This document shows, piece after piece, positions 7,142 to 15,991 of a stretch of 45,918 bases of DNA. How positions within the stretch are numbered: the first letter of the stretch is position 1; every line of letters begins with the position of its first letter. Under the pieces are notes generated by a model that was not told the DNA's origin, ran no database searches, and saw only the letters and a program-made list of their open reading frames with translations. Source of the DNA: JAUNSR01 sp036655355 (lineage in GTDB: Bacteria; Bacteroidota; Bacteroidia; Bacteroidales; JAUNSR01); contig JAVVQG010000018.1 of the NCBI GenBank assembly GCA_036655355.1, positions 1 through 45,918 on the forward strand, written 5' to 3'. Position numbers and translations under genes: made by a program.

Positions 7142-8269
7142 TCAAGACAAACTTCTCACGATTATTTTTGCGGCCTTTACAGGAGCACCCGGCGCTCCGA
7201 GTGCATCAGACATCTGGCGATATCCCTCCAACATCTGCGCCCGCTTTTCTCCATCGGGCAAAATATCGGATAATTCACGAACAATGTTCTCAACCGTCAG
7301 CTTATGAGCCAGAAGCTCTTTCACCACCTCTTTGTCCGCAATCAGATTAACCAACGATACGTAACGCACCTTTAGAATCCGACTCATCACGGCAAACGTC
7401 AGTTTACCTCCTCCCACCTTGTAACAAACCACCTGCGGTACACCCAGCAATGCGGTTTCCAAAGTCGCCGTCCCCGACGTCACCAAGGCGGCTCTCGAAT
7501 GATGCAGCAACTCAAAGGTCTTCCCAAACACGATCCGCACAGGAGCGTCACCCAGCACCTCCTTGTAAAAAGAGAGATCCAAACCCGGTGCCCCGGCGAT
7601 AACCCCCTGATAATCGGGAAAAGACTTCAAAGCCTCCAGCATCAGCGGAAGATTCGCTTTCACTTCCTGCTTTCGACTACCGGCTAATATTCCAACAATC
7701 GGTTTTTCCGAAAGTTCATTTTCTACCAGAAACTCCGGTCCCGATTCATATTTTTTGGGATTTCCAACAAGTTCATCCAGCGTAGGATTACCCACATAAT
7801 CCACCGGATAGTTGTGTTTCTTATAGAAATCCACTTCAAAAGGGAGGATACAGAACATCTTGTCGATGTATTTTTTAATCTGCTTGATACGGTACTCTTT
7901 CCACGCCCAGATTTTAGGGGAGATGTAGTAATACACCGGAATCCCCAATTTCTCTTTTACGAAACGGGCGATCTTAAGATTGAAACTGGGATAATCCACC
8001 AATACGACCACGTCGGGACGAAAAGCTTCAATGTCTCGTTTACACAACTCCATATTGCCCAGAATGGTTTTCAGGTTGCGAATCACCGCCACGAATCCCA
8101 TAAACGCCATATCCCGGTAATGCTTCACCACCACTGCTCCCTGCTCCTGCATCAAATCGCCTCCGAAGCAACGAAACTCAGCCTGCGGATCTTCTTTTTT
8201 CAAAGCATGCATCAAATGAGAGGCATGCAGGTCTCCGGACGCTTCTCCGGCAATCAGATAGTACTTCAT
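7142..8269 (-). CDS. lpxB: Lipid-A-disaccharide synthase
   Basis: A 375-residue GT19 glycosyltransferase that joins UDP-2,3-diacylglucosamine to lipid X in lipid A synthesis at the inner membrane. Family marks include the start YYLIAGEASGDLHASHLMHAL, CFGGDLMQEQGA, HYRDMAFMGFVAVI, VVLVDYPSFNLKIA, the PKIWAWKEYRIKQIKKYID segment, and the C-terminal LVTSGTATLETALLGVPQVVCYK donor-site region. Length is typical. It follows surE by 30 bp on the same strand, so one transcript is likely. The 216 bp between it and the NigD-like gene hold nothing I recognise. Confidence 0.97.
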   Translation of the reverse strand: MKYYLIAGEASGDLHASHLMHALKKEDPQAEFRCFGGDLMQEQGAVVVKHYRDMAFMGFVAVIRNLKTILGNMELCKRDIEAFRPDVVVLVDYPSFNLKIARFVKEKLGIPVYYYISPKIWAWKEYRIKQIKKYIDKMFCILPFEVDFYKKHNYPVDYVGNPTLDELVGNPKKYESGPEFLVENELSEKPIVGILAGSRKQEVKANLPLMLEALKSFPDYQGVIAGAPGLDLSFYKEVLGDAPVRIVFGKTFELLHHSRAALVTSGTATLETALLGVPQVVCYKVGGGKLTFAVMSRILKVRYVSLVNLIADKEVVKELLAHKLTVENIVRELSDILPDGEKRAQMLEGYRQMSDALGAPGAPVKAAKIIVRSLS

Positions 8270-8299
8270 TTATATATTCTATTTTCTTACACAAAAAGA

Positions 8300-9082
8300 T
8301 CAGAGACGCTCCAGATGCGAAAACTCGTGAAGCAACTGATGCGCCGTCATATCGATCTTGCACGGCACCACCGACACAAACCCGCGGTCAAGCGCCCATT
8401 CGTCCGTATCACTCGCTTCGGGTTCGAGGTTGTGAAAATACCCCGTAAGCCAATACGCCTCTTCACCTTCGGCATTTACCCGGCGCTCATACTCTTTGGT
8501 CCAGTACCCCGAAGCCTGGCGACACACCCGGATCCCTTTCAACGATTCGGCCTGCAACGCCGGAATGTTCACATTCAGACACACCCCTGCGGCCAATCCC
8601 CGCTCCAATACATCCGTAGCGATGTGACGCACATAATGATCACAAGCGGAAAAATCGGCATCGGCCTGAAAATCACACAACGAGAACCCCACCGAAGGAA
8701 TCCCCCGTACGCACCCCTCCAACACGGCACCCATCGTACCGGAATAAAGGATGCTTACCGCCGCATTCGAACCGTGGTTAATCCCCGAAACGATCAAAGC
8801 CGGCATACGGTCCAAGAGCTGACTCATCGCCAATTTGACACAATCCACCGGCGTGCCGTTGGTTTTGTAAACCGACACATCCGATTCGCGCGAGACAGAT
8901 TCGATCCGCAACGGCACATTGGGCGATATCGCACCCGATTGTCCCGAACGAGCGCCATCCGGTGCCACTACCACAATTTCACCCAGCCCTTTGAGAGCCC
9001 CTACCAGCGATGCGATTCCTTTTGCATTCACACCGTCGTCATTCGTTACCAGAATAAGCGGTTTACGATCCATCTCCTTCAT
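8300..9082 (-). CDS. surE: 5'/3'-nucleotidase SurE
   Basis: A metal-dependent phosphatase acting on nucleoside monophosphates, stationary-phase survival protein family. The metal-site motif LILVTNDDGVNAKGI is at the N terminus, followed by APDGARSGQSGAI, NGTPVDCVKLAM, VSGINHGSNAAVSILYSGTMGAVLEGC and LNVNIP, all standard. I choose the ATG at 9082 (260 residues). The frame reaches an ATG at 9115, but a TACATTTG box at 9120-9113 would place transcription start near 9106, downstream of that codon; the ATG at 9073 is also possible. It heads a surE-lpxB unit. A long opposite-strand open frame (7814-9103) is a shadow. Confidence 0.95.
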   Translation of the reverse strand: MKEMDRKPLILVTNDDGVNAKGIASLVGALKGLGEIVVVAPDGARSGQSGAISPNVPLRIESVSRESDVSVYKTNGTPVDCVKLAMSQLLDRMPALIVSGINHGSNAAVSILYSGTMGAVLEGCVRGIPSVGFSLCDFQADADFSACDHYVRHIATDVLERGLAAGVCLNVNIPALQAESLKGIRVCRQASGYWTKEYERRVNAEGEEAYWLTGYFHNLEPEASDTDEWALDRGFVSVVPCKIDMTAHQLLHEFSHLERL

Positions 9083-9112
9083 TTGTATATCGTTTATTTT
9101 TAACATCAAGTT

Positions 9113-9120
9113 CAAATGTA
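9113..9120 (-). promoter_or_regulatory. Candidate -7 box for surE-lpxB
   Basis: TACATTTG on the minus strand matches TAnnTTTG, but I see no TTTG at the expected -33 distance, so this is a partial match. It lies about 30 bp before the chosen surE start and would give a short leader. Confidence 0.45.
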
Positions 9121-9257
9121 CCCTTTAGATACCTTTAGCGGAGCCGCTCCTCTTTCGGTGAGGGGCGACGATTTACACATCATTCTCGCTAAAACGCTCA
9201 AAAATAGTAAAAACTACGCTCTCAAAACATTACAAGCTGTTTGTGTTTACATACATT

Positions 9258-9301
9258 ATAGTTACTTCATAGTTACTTCATAGTTACTTCATAGTTACTT
9301 G
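9258..9301. repeat. 11-bp tandem repeat, four copies
   Basis: Four direct copies of atagttacttc start at 9258, 9269, 9280 and 9291; the last ends in g instead of c. The 11-bp period is close to one helical turn, so any protein bound would sit on one face of the DNA. It lies in the 413-bp gap between divergent surE and parA, about 195 bp before parA. Nothing else identifiable lies in 9121-9495, apart from a small agcgg/ccgct hairpin near 9136-9147. Confidence 0.9.
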
Positions 9302-9495
9302 ATACTTGCTCCACCTCCCCTACGCCGTTCATACCCCTCCTATATCGATCTGCAACTGAAGCAATTGCAAAAACATTACGGATTATGTTTTCAACAAAAC
9401 AGACGATTTATCAACAATATAATAAAATAAGAAGCGTACGGAGGAACCTTTTTTCTTTTTTATTGTTTCCTTTGCTTTGTAAAATCGAAATAAAA

Positions 9496-10257
9496 ATGGG
9501 AAAAGTAATCGCTATCGCCAATCAAAAAGGGGGAGTCGGCAAGACGACCACCTCTATCAATCTGGCTGCCTCTTTGGCCGCTCTCGATAAAAAGGTGCTG
9601 GTAATCGATGCCGATCCTCAGGCGAATGCCTCATCCGGACTGGGTATCGACATCCGTTCCGTAGAAACCTCTATCTACGAATGTCTGATCGACCGGGTGA
9701 ACGCAAAAGAGGCCATTTTACCCACTTGCGTGGAAGGGCTTGACATCATCCCCTCCCGAATCGACCTGGTGGGCGCCGAGCTTGAGCTTCTCAACATCAA
9801 AGACCGCGAGAAGGTTATGGTGGAACTTTTCAGCGACGTTAAATCTGACTATGACTACATTCTAATCGACTGTTCGCCCTCGCTGGGACTGATTACGGTG
9901 AATTCACTCACCGCAGCCGATTCCGTTATCATCCCGGTACAGGCGGAATATTTCGCACTCGAAGGGATCAGCAAATTGCTGAACACGGTTAAAATCATCA
10001 AATCAAAACTAAACCCCGCACTTGAAATAGAAGGTTTCCTTCTTACCATGTACGATTCGCGCTTAAGACTGGCCAACCAAATCTACGAGGAACTGAAAAA
10101 ACATTTCCGCGAGATGGTGTTCACCACCGTCATTCAGCGTAACATACGCCTCAGCGAAGCGCCCAGCCATGGTATTCCGGCTCTTTTATACGATCCGGAC
10201 TCGCGCGGAAGCATCAACCACATGCAATTGGCCAAGGAACTTTTGGATCGCAATTAA
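9496..10257 (+). CDS. parA: Chromosome-partitioning ATPase ParA (Soj)
   Basis: A 253-residue ParA-type Walker ATPase. The deviant Walker A motif KGGVGKTTTSIN is at residues 10-21, VLVIDADPQANASSGLG is the A' motif, and YDYILIDCSPSLGL is Walker B. ParA binds DNA nonspecifically as an ATP dimer and is released by ParB, moving origin regions apart. The frame is open back to 9385, but those 37 codons have no family resemblance; MGKVIAIANQKGG is the usual N terminus and follows an A-rich leader, so I start at 9496. parB follows after 66 bp. The N-terminal extension found on plasmid ParA proteins is absent, which supports a chromosomal role. Confidence 0.97.
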   Translation: MGKVIAIANQKGGVGKTTTSINLAASLAALDKKVLVIDADPQANASSGLGIDIRSVETSIYECLIDRVNAKEAILPTCVEGLDIIPSRIDLVGAELELLNIKDREKVMVELFSDVKSDYDYILIDCSPSLGLITVNSLTAADSVIIPVQAEYFALEGISKLLNTVKIIKSKLNPALEIEGFLLTMYDSRLRLANQIYEELKKHFREMVFTTVIQRNIRLSEAPSHGIPALLYDPDSRGSINHMQLAKELLDRN

Positions 10258-10323
10258 ACCAAAAGCACTCGGACACATCTAACAACTTAACTTGCTAATT
10301 TTGAAGTCACATACGATTCAATT

Positions 10324-11211
10324 ATGAACAACGCAAAAAAGAACGTTTTGGGCAGGGGTCTCGACGCCCTCATCATGATGGACGAAATCAAAGCCGGCGG
10401 CTCCTCCTCCATCAATGAGATCGAGATTTCTAAAATCACACCCAACCCGGATCAGCCCCGTCGCGAATTTGACGAAACAGCGCTCGACGAACTGGCGGCT
10501 TCCATCAAAGCTTTAGGCATCATACAGCCTATCACCCTGAGAGAAACGAAGAAAGGACATTATCAGATTATCGCAGGCGAAAGACGCTACCGCGCATCCC
10601 TTCGTGCCGGAAAAGAAACCATCCCGGCCTACATCCGTACCGCCGAAGATGATGCGGTGATGGAGATGGCGCTGATTGAAAACATCCAGCGCGAAGACCT
10701 CAACACCATCGAGATTGCCCTTACTTATCAGAAACTGATCGAGCAATACGGTCTCACACAAGAGAAACTGAGTGAGCGGGTAGGCAAAAGCCGAACCACC
10801 ATCACCAACTTCCTGCGACTCTTGAAACTCCCTGCGGAGATTCAGCTGGGACTCAAAAACAAGCAGATCGACAACGGCCATGCCCGTGCGCTTCTCACCC
10901 TGGGCGAGCCGGAAGCACAGCTTGCCATTTATGAAGAGACCTTAAAAGAGGGCTATTCCGTTCGAAAGGTGGAAGAGATCGTACGCAACTACAATCAGGG
11001 AATCACAGCGCGTCCGCACGCCGCACAAAACGGTGCAACAGCCAAATTACCTGAAGAGTACGGCATCTTGAAAAGCCACCTCTCAAAATTCTTTAACACG
11101 AAAGTACAGTTCAGCTGCAACGAGAAAGGGAAAGGGAAAATCAGCATTCCATTCACATCCGAAGAGGAACTTGAACGAATTATTGGTATCTTTGATAAGC
11201 TTCAGAAGTAA
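10324..11211 (+). CDS. parB: Chromosome-partitioning protein ParB
   Basis: A 295-residue ParB. It starts with the conserved LGRGLDALI (the ParA-interacting tip), then the ParB/Srx CTPase domain with NPDQPRREFDE and the arginine patch GERRYRASLRAG, then ENIQREDLNTIE and a helix-turn-helix (LSERVGKSRTTITNFLRLL) that reads parS, and a C-terminal dimerisation region. I found no clear parS-like palindrome in this window, so the centromere sites are probably elsewhere. The final codons lie inside a 15-bp hairpin (11188-11224). Confidence 0.97.
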   Translation: MNNAKKNVLGRGLDALIMMDEIKAGGSSSINEIEISKITPNPDQPRREFDETALDELAASIKALGIIQPITLRETKKGHYQIIAGERRYRASLRAGKETIPAYIRTAEDDAVMEMALIENIQREDLNTIEIALTYQKLIEQYGLTQEKLSERVGKSRTTITNFLRLLKLPAEIQLGLKNKQIDNGHARALLTLGEPEAQLAIYEETLKEGYSVRKVEEIVRNYNQGITARPHAAQNGATAKLPEEYGILKSHLSKFFNTKVQFSCNEKGKGKISIPFTSEEELERIIGIFDKLQK

Positions 11212-11224
11212 GCTTATCAAAGAT
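11188..11224 (+). terminator. Strong hairpin spanning the parB stop codon
   Basis: A perfect 15-bp inverted repeat (11188-11202 with 11210-11224) and 7-nt loop, followed by tcttgttttta. The parB TAA lies at the loop/right-arm junction (11209-11211). It looks like an intrinsic terminator or attenuator built into coding sequence, dividing parAB from the DUF5683-mltD-rel genes. The T run is interrupted, so termination may be partial. Confidence 0.7.
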
Positions 11225-11257
11225 TCTTGTTTTTATTTATATTCAATTCGACCAAAA

Positions 11258-11926
11258 GTGAAGCGACACCTACTTTTTTCAATCTGCCTTTTCAGCTTTT
11301 TCCTGTGCGTCACCTTCCCGGCAACCGCACAAATCAAGGAGGGCACGGACGAATACTTTGTCAATGACAGCGTGCCGCTCGTTGTAAAGGAATACGACAA
11401 AGCCTCCGAGCAGATTACGTTAGATAATCCCGTTTTCCAGCCCGACCCGATGAAGGCGGTCTGGTATGCCGCTCTCTTTCCGGGAGGAGGTCAGATCTAC
11501 AACCGCAAATATTGGAAACTTCCTATTATTTACGGAGGATACCTCGGGCTTACCTACGCCGTAACCTGGAATCAGCGTCACTACAAAGGATACGCTACGG
11601 CTTACCGGGATCTGGTGGAGGACAATCCCAACCAGAGTTACCTCGACTATGTCCGTCCGGGATTCGATATATCGATCGATCAAAACAGAAAATGGCTTGA
11701 GAGTGCCCTCAAGAGAAGAAAAGACACGTTCAGACGAAACCGCGACCTCAGCATTATTTCAATGGTAGGTCTTTATTTATTGGCTATGGTAGATTCTTAC
11801 GTAGATGCTTCGTTGTATCATTTTGACATAACGCCGGACATCGGTATGCGAATCGAACCCGCCATCATTCAGCCGAACAGTTTCCAATCCTCCTCTTTGG
11901 GACTCCAATGCTCCATCAAATTTTAA
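11258..11926 (+). CDS. DUF5683 membrane/envelope protein
   Basis: A 222-residue protein if it starts at the GTG at 11258; the frame is open to an ATG at 11171 inside parB. I prefer the GTG because it gives VKRHLLFSICLFSFFLCV, a proper signal peptide ending near ATAQ, and because the upstream ATG lies ahead of the parB hairpin. The core WYAALFPGGGQIYNRKYWKLPIIYGG (about residues 70-95) is the DUF5683 signature, with a further hydrophobic helix at LSIISMVGLYLLAMVDSYVDA. Function is unknown. In Bacteroidota this family commonly sits between parB and a lytic transglycosylase, as here, which hints at a link between cell-envelope growth and segregation. Confidence 0.85.
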   Translation: MKRHLLFSICLFSFFLCVTFPATAQIKEGTDEYFVNDSVPLVVKEYDKASEQITLDNPVFQPDPMKAVWYAALFPGGGQIYNRKYWKLPIIYGGYLGLTYAVTWNQRHYKGYATAYRDLVEDNPNQSYLDYVRPGFDISIDQNRKWLESALKRRKDTFRRNRDLSIISMVGLYLLAMVDSYVDASLYHFDITPDIGMRIEPAIIQPNSFQSSSLGLQCSIKF

Positions 11927-11934
11927 ACTAACTT

Positions 11935-13419
11935 ATGCGCATTTTATCCGTTATTTCCGGTCTCCTGTTTTCCATTTGCTTATTTGCCCGTCCAGAGGTG
12001 ATTCAACCAGAGAAACAGCTTTCTCTCAAAGACACCATCCGCGACTCAACCATTATCATACCGGAAGGACTAAATACAGAAATGGATTCCATCCTGGGCG
12101 ATTGGTTTCTTCGTAACCACACCTATCTGGACTCCACCTGCGTCAGCGGACCCGACAACATCATCTACTCCGACTCCGTATTCATCGAACGTTTGGGCGC
12201 TCTGCCTACCGTTATCGAGATGCCCTACAACCAGATCATCCGCTCCTACATAAACATGTACACCCAGAAAAGAAGAAACCTGGTGGAATACATGCTGGGA
12301 CTGGGCAATTTCTATTTCCCCATCTTCGAGGAGATTCTCGACCGCGAGGGCGCACCGATGGAACTCAAATACCTACCGATCATCGAATCGGCACTTAAAC
12401 CAACCGTTCGCTCCCGAATGGGTGCAACGGGACTTTGGCAATTCATGCTCCCTACGGGAAAAGCACTCGGATTGGAGATCAACTCACTGACCGACGAGCG
12501 TTGCGACCCGATCAAATCAACCGAGGCGGCCGTGCGCTACCTCAAACAGCTACACCGGATCTACAACGACTGGAACCTTGCCATCGCCGCTTACAACTGC
12601 GGTCCGGGCAACGTAAACAAAGCGATAAAAAGAGCCGGCGGCAAAACCGACTTCTGGGAGATCTACTTCTTCCTTCCGCGCGAAACCCGCGGTTACGTAC
12701 CCGCTTTCATTGCTGCCAACTACGTGATGAACTACTATTGCGAACACAATCTGTGTCCCGTAAAAACAGAAATCCCGCTCCACAGTGACACCGTAAAAGT
12801 GAACGAGATGCTTCACTTGGAGCAGATCGCCGACAAACTCAACCTGCCCATCGAGCAACTGCGCACACTCAACCCGCAATTCCGCCGCGACATCGTTCCG
12901 GGAAATGTAAAACCACAGGTACTTCGCCTGCCGGTACCGGAATTATACACGTTCATCGAACACAAAGACACCATCGCCGCTTATCGTTCTGACGAATTGC
13001 TGGTGAATAACAGACGCGAAATCAATCCGGGTGGCATCAGAAGCAGCCAGGGAACCACCATCCACAAAGTACGTTCGGGCGAGACGCTTTCAACCATCGC
13101 ATCCAAATACCGCACGTCGGTGACTTCGATCAAACGGATGAATCAACTTTCGTCAGACAAGTTGCGCATCGGGCAGCAACTCGTAGTGAGCGGAAAAGCG
13201 CCCAATACGGCCGCGGCTACCCTAAAAACAACTAAATCTGAGGGTGCCACCGAACAATCGAAAGCTACATTTGGTTTACATACCGTAAAGCGGGGCGAAA
13301 ACCTGTGGGGTATCGCCAAAATCTATCCCGGAATCACGGCTGAGATGATTAAGAAACACAACAATCTTTCATCGAATGCCCTTCAGGTGGGTCAAAAGCT
13401 CCGTATACCCAATCAGTAA
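11935..13419 (+). CDS. Membrane-bound lytic murein transglycosylase (MltD-like) with two LysM domains
   Basis: A 494-residue peptidoglycan-cleaving enzyme. A signal peptide covers residues 1-18. The SLT (GH23) domain lies around residues 125-270: IIESALKPTVRSRMGATGLWQFM carries the catalytic Glu and the GLWQ motif, and AIAAYNCGPGNVNKAI is the AYNxGxGxV motif. Two LysM repeats follow, IHKVRSGETLSTIASKY (about 378-425) and LHTVKRGENLWGIAKIY (about 445-493), which bind glycan chains. It cuts glycan strands to 1,6-anhydro-MurNAc ends in the periplasm. It starts 8 bp after the DUF5683 gene and is followed in 18 bp by a small winged-helix gene, so one transcript is likely. Confidence 0.93.
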   Translation: MRILSVISGLLFSICLFARPEVIQPEKQLSLKDTIRDSTIIIPEGLNTEMDSILGDWFLRNHTYLDSTCVSGPDNIIYSDSVFIERLGALPTVIEMPYNQIIRSYINMYTQKRRNLVEYMLGLGNFYFPIFEEILDREGAPMELKYLPIIESALKPTVRSRMGATGLWQFMLPTGKALGLEINSLTDERCDPIKSTEAAVRYLKQLHRIYNDWNLAIAAYNCGPGNVNKAIKRAGGKTDFWEIYFFLPRETRGYVPAFIAANYVMNYYCEHNLCPVKTEIPLHSDTVKVNEMLHLEQIADKLNLPIEQLRTLNPQFRRDIVPGNVKPQVLRLPVPELYTFIEHKDTIAAYRSDELLVNNRREINPGGIRSSQGTTIHKVRSGETLSTIASKYRTSVTSIKRMNQLSSDKLRIGQQLVVSGKAPNTAAATLKTTKSEGATEQSKATFGLHTVKRGENLWGIAKIYPGITAEMIKKHNNLSSNALQVGQKLRIPNQ

Positions 13420-13437
13420 CCAAAACAAATTGTGATT

Positions 13438-13617
13438 ATGGACCGCTCTGAAATTATCTACAAATTACTACAGAAAGCCACTGAACCTATGGAGATCAGC
13501 AAACTTGCCGAAGCATCCGGATTAGACGCTCATGAAGTGGATAAAGCAATAAAGAAACTTAAAGAAGAAGGCAAAGTGGTTTCTACCCGAACCAGCTACT
13601 GGACAATAACGAAATAG
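13438..13617 (+). CDS. Small winged-helix protein
   Basis: A 59-residue protein starting at MDRSEIIYKLL; an in-frame GTG two codons earlier (13432) is an alternative start. The sequence reads as helix (EIIYKLLQ), helix-turn-helix (MEISKLAEASGLDAHEVDKAIKKLKEEG), then a beta wing (KVVSTRTSYWTIT), the fold of a minimal winged helix. It lacks any other domain. It lies between the transglycosylase and rel on the same strand with gaps of 18 and 44 bp. DNA binding is inferred from the fold only; a structural-adapter role is possible. Confidence 0.75.
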   Translation: MDRSEIIYKLLQKATEPMEISKLAEASGLDAHEVDKAIKKLKEEGKVVSTRTSYWTITK

Positions 13618-13661
13618 TCAGTTTTTTTTTTTAAGTTTGTCCTTCACAAGAAGGATTAATT

Positions 13662-15899
13662 ATGAGTGAAGCAATTGAGTCTGTACTTACCGATGAACAA
13701 CTGATAGAGCAGGAATTTAGGGCTTTATTGAACGATTATCTCAACTCGAACCATAGAAAGAAAGTTGAGATAATCGAACGTGCTTTTAATTTTGCCAACG
13801 AGGCACACAAAGGAATCAAACGCCGCTCGGGCGAACCCTATATCTTACACCCCCTTGCCGTGGCACGAATCGTATGCCGCGATATCGGACTGGGGTCTAC
13901 CTCCATTTGTGCGGCCCTGCTTCATGATGTGGTGGAAGACACGGACTACACCGAAGAGGATATCGAAAATCTCTTCGGTCCCAAAATCGCGCAGATCGTG
14001 GGGGGACTTACCAAAATCTCCGGAGGTATTTTCGGCGATAAGGCCTCTGCCCAGGCTGAAAACTTCCGCAAGCTCCTGCTGACGATGCCCGAAGACATCC
14101 GCGTTATCCTGATTAAGATCGCAGACCGTCTTCACAACATGCGCACCTTGGGTTCGATGCTTCCGAGCAAACAATATAAGATCGCCGGAGAAACCCTTTA
14201 CATCTATGCGCCGCTGGCTCACAGACTGGGACTCTTTGCGATAAAAACCGAACTTGAAGACCTCAGCTTCAAATACGAACACCCCGATTCTTACGCTGAA
14301 ATCGCTCAGAAAATCCAACAGACGGAGGATGAGCGCCAAATGCTCTTCCGCAAATTCGCCACCCCGATCGCTGAACGACTGAAATCGATGGGGATCGATT
14401 TCGAGATGAAAGCCCGGGTGAAATCCGTTTACTCCATCTGGAATAAGATGCAGGCCAAAAACATCCCTTTCGAGGAGGTGTACGACCTGTTCGCGGTGCG
14501 TATCATCTATCGCCCGCACGATTACAAAGAGGAAAAAACAGAATGTTGGAAGATCTATTCCATCATTACCGAAATCTATAAACTGCATCCCGAAAGAATC
14601 CGCGACTGGGTGAGCCGCCCCAAAGCCAACGGTTACCAGGCACTTCACGTTACCGTGATGGGTCCGGATGGAAATTGGATCGAAGTGCAGATCAGAAGTG
14701 AGAAGATGGACGATATCGCCGAACGAGGCTTTGCCGCCCATTGGAAATACAAAGTGGGGGAAACGGATGAGGAATCGGAACTCGACAAATGGTTGAAGAC
14801 CATCAAAGAGATTTTGGAGAATCCCGAGCCCAACGCACTCGATTTTCTGGATACGATCAAACTGAACCTGTTTGCTTCGGAGATCTTCGTTTTCACCCCG
14901 AAAGGCGATCTGAAAACCCTTCCGAAAGATTCCACGGCGCTCGATTTCGCATTCTCGCTCCATACCAACATCGGCTTCCAGGCCATCGCGGCCAAAGTGA
15001 ACCACAAACTCGTACCGCTTAGTCAGCCGCTGCAAAGCGGAGACCAGGTTGAGATTCTTACTTCAAAAAGTCAGACTCCGAGTCAAGACTGGCTGGCATA
15101 TGTCAACACGGCGAAAGCGAAAACCAAACTGATCGCCTACCTGCGTAAGGAGCGGCGCTCAAAGACACACAAAGGCGAGAAGATGCTCCATGAGTTCTTC
15201 CAGCAGGTGGGTATTGAGATGAATCAGGCGAACCTCGACAAACTGCTCACGCATTTCTGCCTCCGCAGAAAGGAAGACCTTTTCCTGAAAATCGGTGTGG
15301 GAGAGATCGAGCCGGACGATAATGTAAAAAAACTACTGAAGGAGAAAAGCGAAAACAAACTGCTCCGTTACTGGAAAATGTCTTTCGGAAAGAAAAACGA
15401 GACACATCCCACCGTTGAGCACATCGCTCCTGAAAAAATCAACCGCAAGGAAACCTACATCCTGCGCGATAACAAAGGGCAGAAAAACTACACGTTGGCC
15501 GCGTGTTGCAAACCGATTCCGGGCGACGACGTATTGGGATACATCAACGACAACGAAACGGTGGTGGTACACAAACGCTCCTGTCCGCTGGCAACGAAAT
15601 TGAAAAGCAGTTTCGGACCCCGCATCATCTCCGCCCAATGGGCCGACCACAATGAGAAATCATTCGCCGCTACGATCGAGATCAAAGGAATCGATGCCGT
15701 GGGTGTACTCAACCACATTACCCGTGTCATCTCGGAAAACCTTTCGGTCAATATCCGCAGCATGAACATCGAAACGCACGGAGGCATCTTCCACGGTAAG
15801 GTGAGCGTATTCGTACACGACGTATCGGAAGTGGAAGCGATGTGCGCCTCCTTGAAACAGATCAAAGAGATCAAAAGCGCCAACCGCATCAACGAATAA
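13662..15899 (+). CDS. rel: Bifunctional (p)ppGpp synthetase/hydrolase, RelA/SpoT family
   Basis: A 745-residue long RSH enzyme of the stringent response. Domains in order: HD hydrolase (about 30-185; RSGEPYILHPLAVA, LLHDVVEDTDYTEEDI, KIADRLHNMRTLG intact), synthetase (about 240-355; RVKSVYSIWNKMQ, VYDLFAVRII, KANGYQALHVTV), TGS (about 405-465; EIFVFTPKGDLKTLPKDSTALDFAFSLH), helical and zinc-finger-like region (AACCKPIPGDDVLGY), and C-terminal ACT (about 665-745). Both active-site motif sets are present, so it can probably make and degrade the alarmone. It closes the parAB-mltD stretch and is followed by a clear terminator. A 396-codon opposite frame (13845-15035) is a shadow. Confidence 0.97.
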   Translation: MSEAIESVLTDEQLIEQEFRALLNDYLNSNHRKKVEIIERAFNFANEAHKGIKRRSGEPYILHPLAVARIVCRDIGLGSTSICAALLHDVVEDTDYTEEDIENLFGPKIAQIVGGLTKISGGIFGDKASAQAENFRKLLLTMPEDIRVILIKIADRLHNMRTLGSMLPSKQYKIAGETLYIYAPLAHRLGLFAIKTELEDLSFKYEHPDSYAEIAQKIQQTEDERQMLFRKFATPIAERLKSMGIDFEMKARVKSVYSIWNKMQAKNIPFEEVYDLFAVRIIYRPHDYKEEKTECWKIYSIITEIYKLHPERIRDWVSRPKANGYQALHVTVMGPDGNWIEVQIRSEKMDDIAERGFAAHWKYKVGETDEESELDKWLKTIKEILENPEPNALDFLDTIKLNLFASEIFVFTPKGDLKTLPKDSTALDFAFSLHTNIGFQAIAAKVNHKLVPLSQPLQSGDQVEILTSKSQTPSQDWLAYVNTAKAKTKLIAYLRKERRSKTHKGEKMLHEFFQQVGIEMNQANLDKLLTHFCLRRKEDLFLKIGVGEIEPDDNVKKLLKEKSENKLLRYWKMSFGKKNETHPTVEHIAPEKINRKETYILRDNKGQKNYTLAACCKPIPGDDVLGYINDNETVVVHKRSCPLATKLKSSFGPRIISAQWADHNEKSFAATIEIKGIDAVGVLNHITRVISENLSVNIRSMNIETHGGIFHGKVSVFVHDVSEVEAMCASLKQIKEIKSANRINE

Positions 15900-15921
15900 G
15901 AGATTCTTATTATATAAGTAT

Positions 15922-15964
15922 AACAAAGAGCCCTGTAACGGAAATCCGTACAGGGCTCTTTGTT
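15922..15964. terminator. Bidirectional terminator between rel and the MerR gene
   Basis: A 15-bp perfect stem (aacaaagagccctgt, 15922-15936, with 15950-15964), with a further cgga/tccg pairing inside the loop. It lies in the 92-bp gap between convergent genes and has A/T flanks usable in both directions. Confidence 0.88.
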
Positions 15965-15991
15965 GTTTCTTTCAATGATAACGGGTACCGG

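Noticed and set aside
7814..9103. 429-codon open frame on the plus strand opposite surE and lpxB
   Set aside because: Its translation is rich in His, Arg and Phe with no domain, and it lies antisense to two well-recognised genes. It is a coding shadow of GC-biased third positions.
9385..9495. Upstream start for parA
   Set aside because: The added 37 residues have no family resemblance and the sequence is promoter-like; MGKVIAIANQKGG is the normal ParA N terminus.
9121..9495. parS centromere site or replication origin near parAB
   Set aside because: I looked for a ParB-type palindrome and for DnaA-box clusters in the gap and found only the 11-bp direct repeats; not enough to call either.
11171..11257. 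Upstream ATG start for the DUF5683 gene within parB
   Set aside because: It would add 29 residues with no signal-peptide character and would run through the parB hairpin; the GTG at 11258 gives a proper signal peptide.
13845..15035. 396-codon open frame on the minus strand inside rel
   Set aside because: Antisense to the synthetase and TGS region of a clear RSH enzyme, with no promoter and no recognisable domain.
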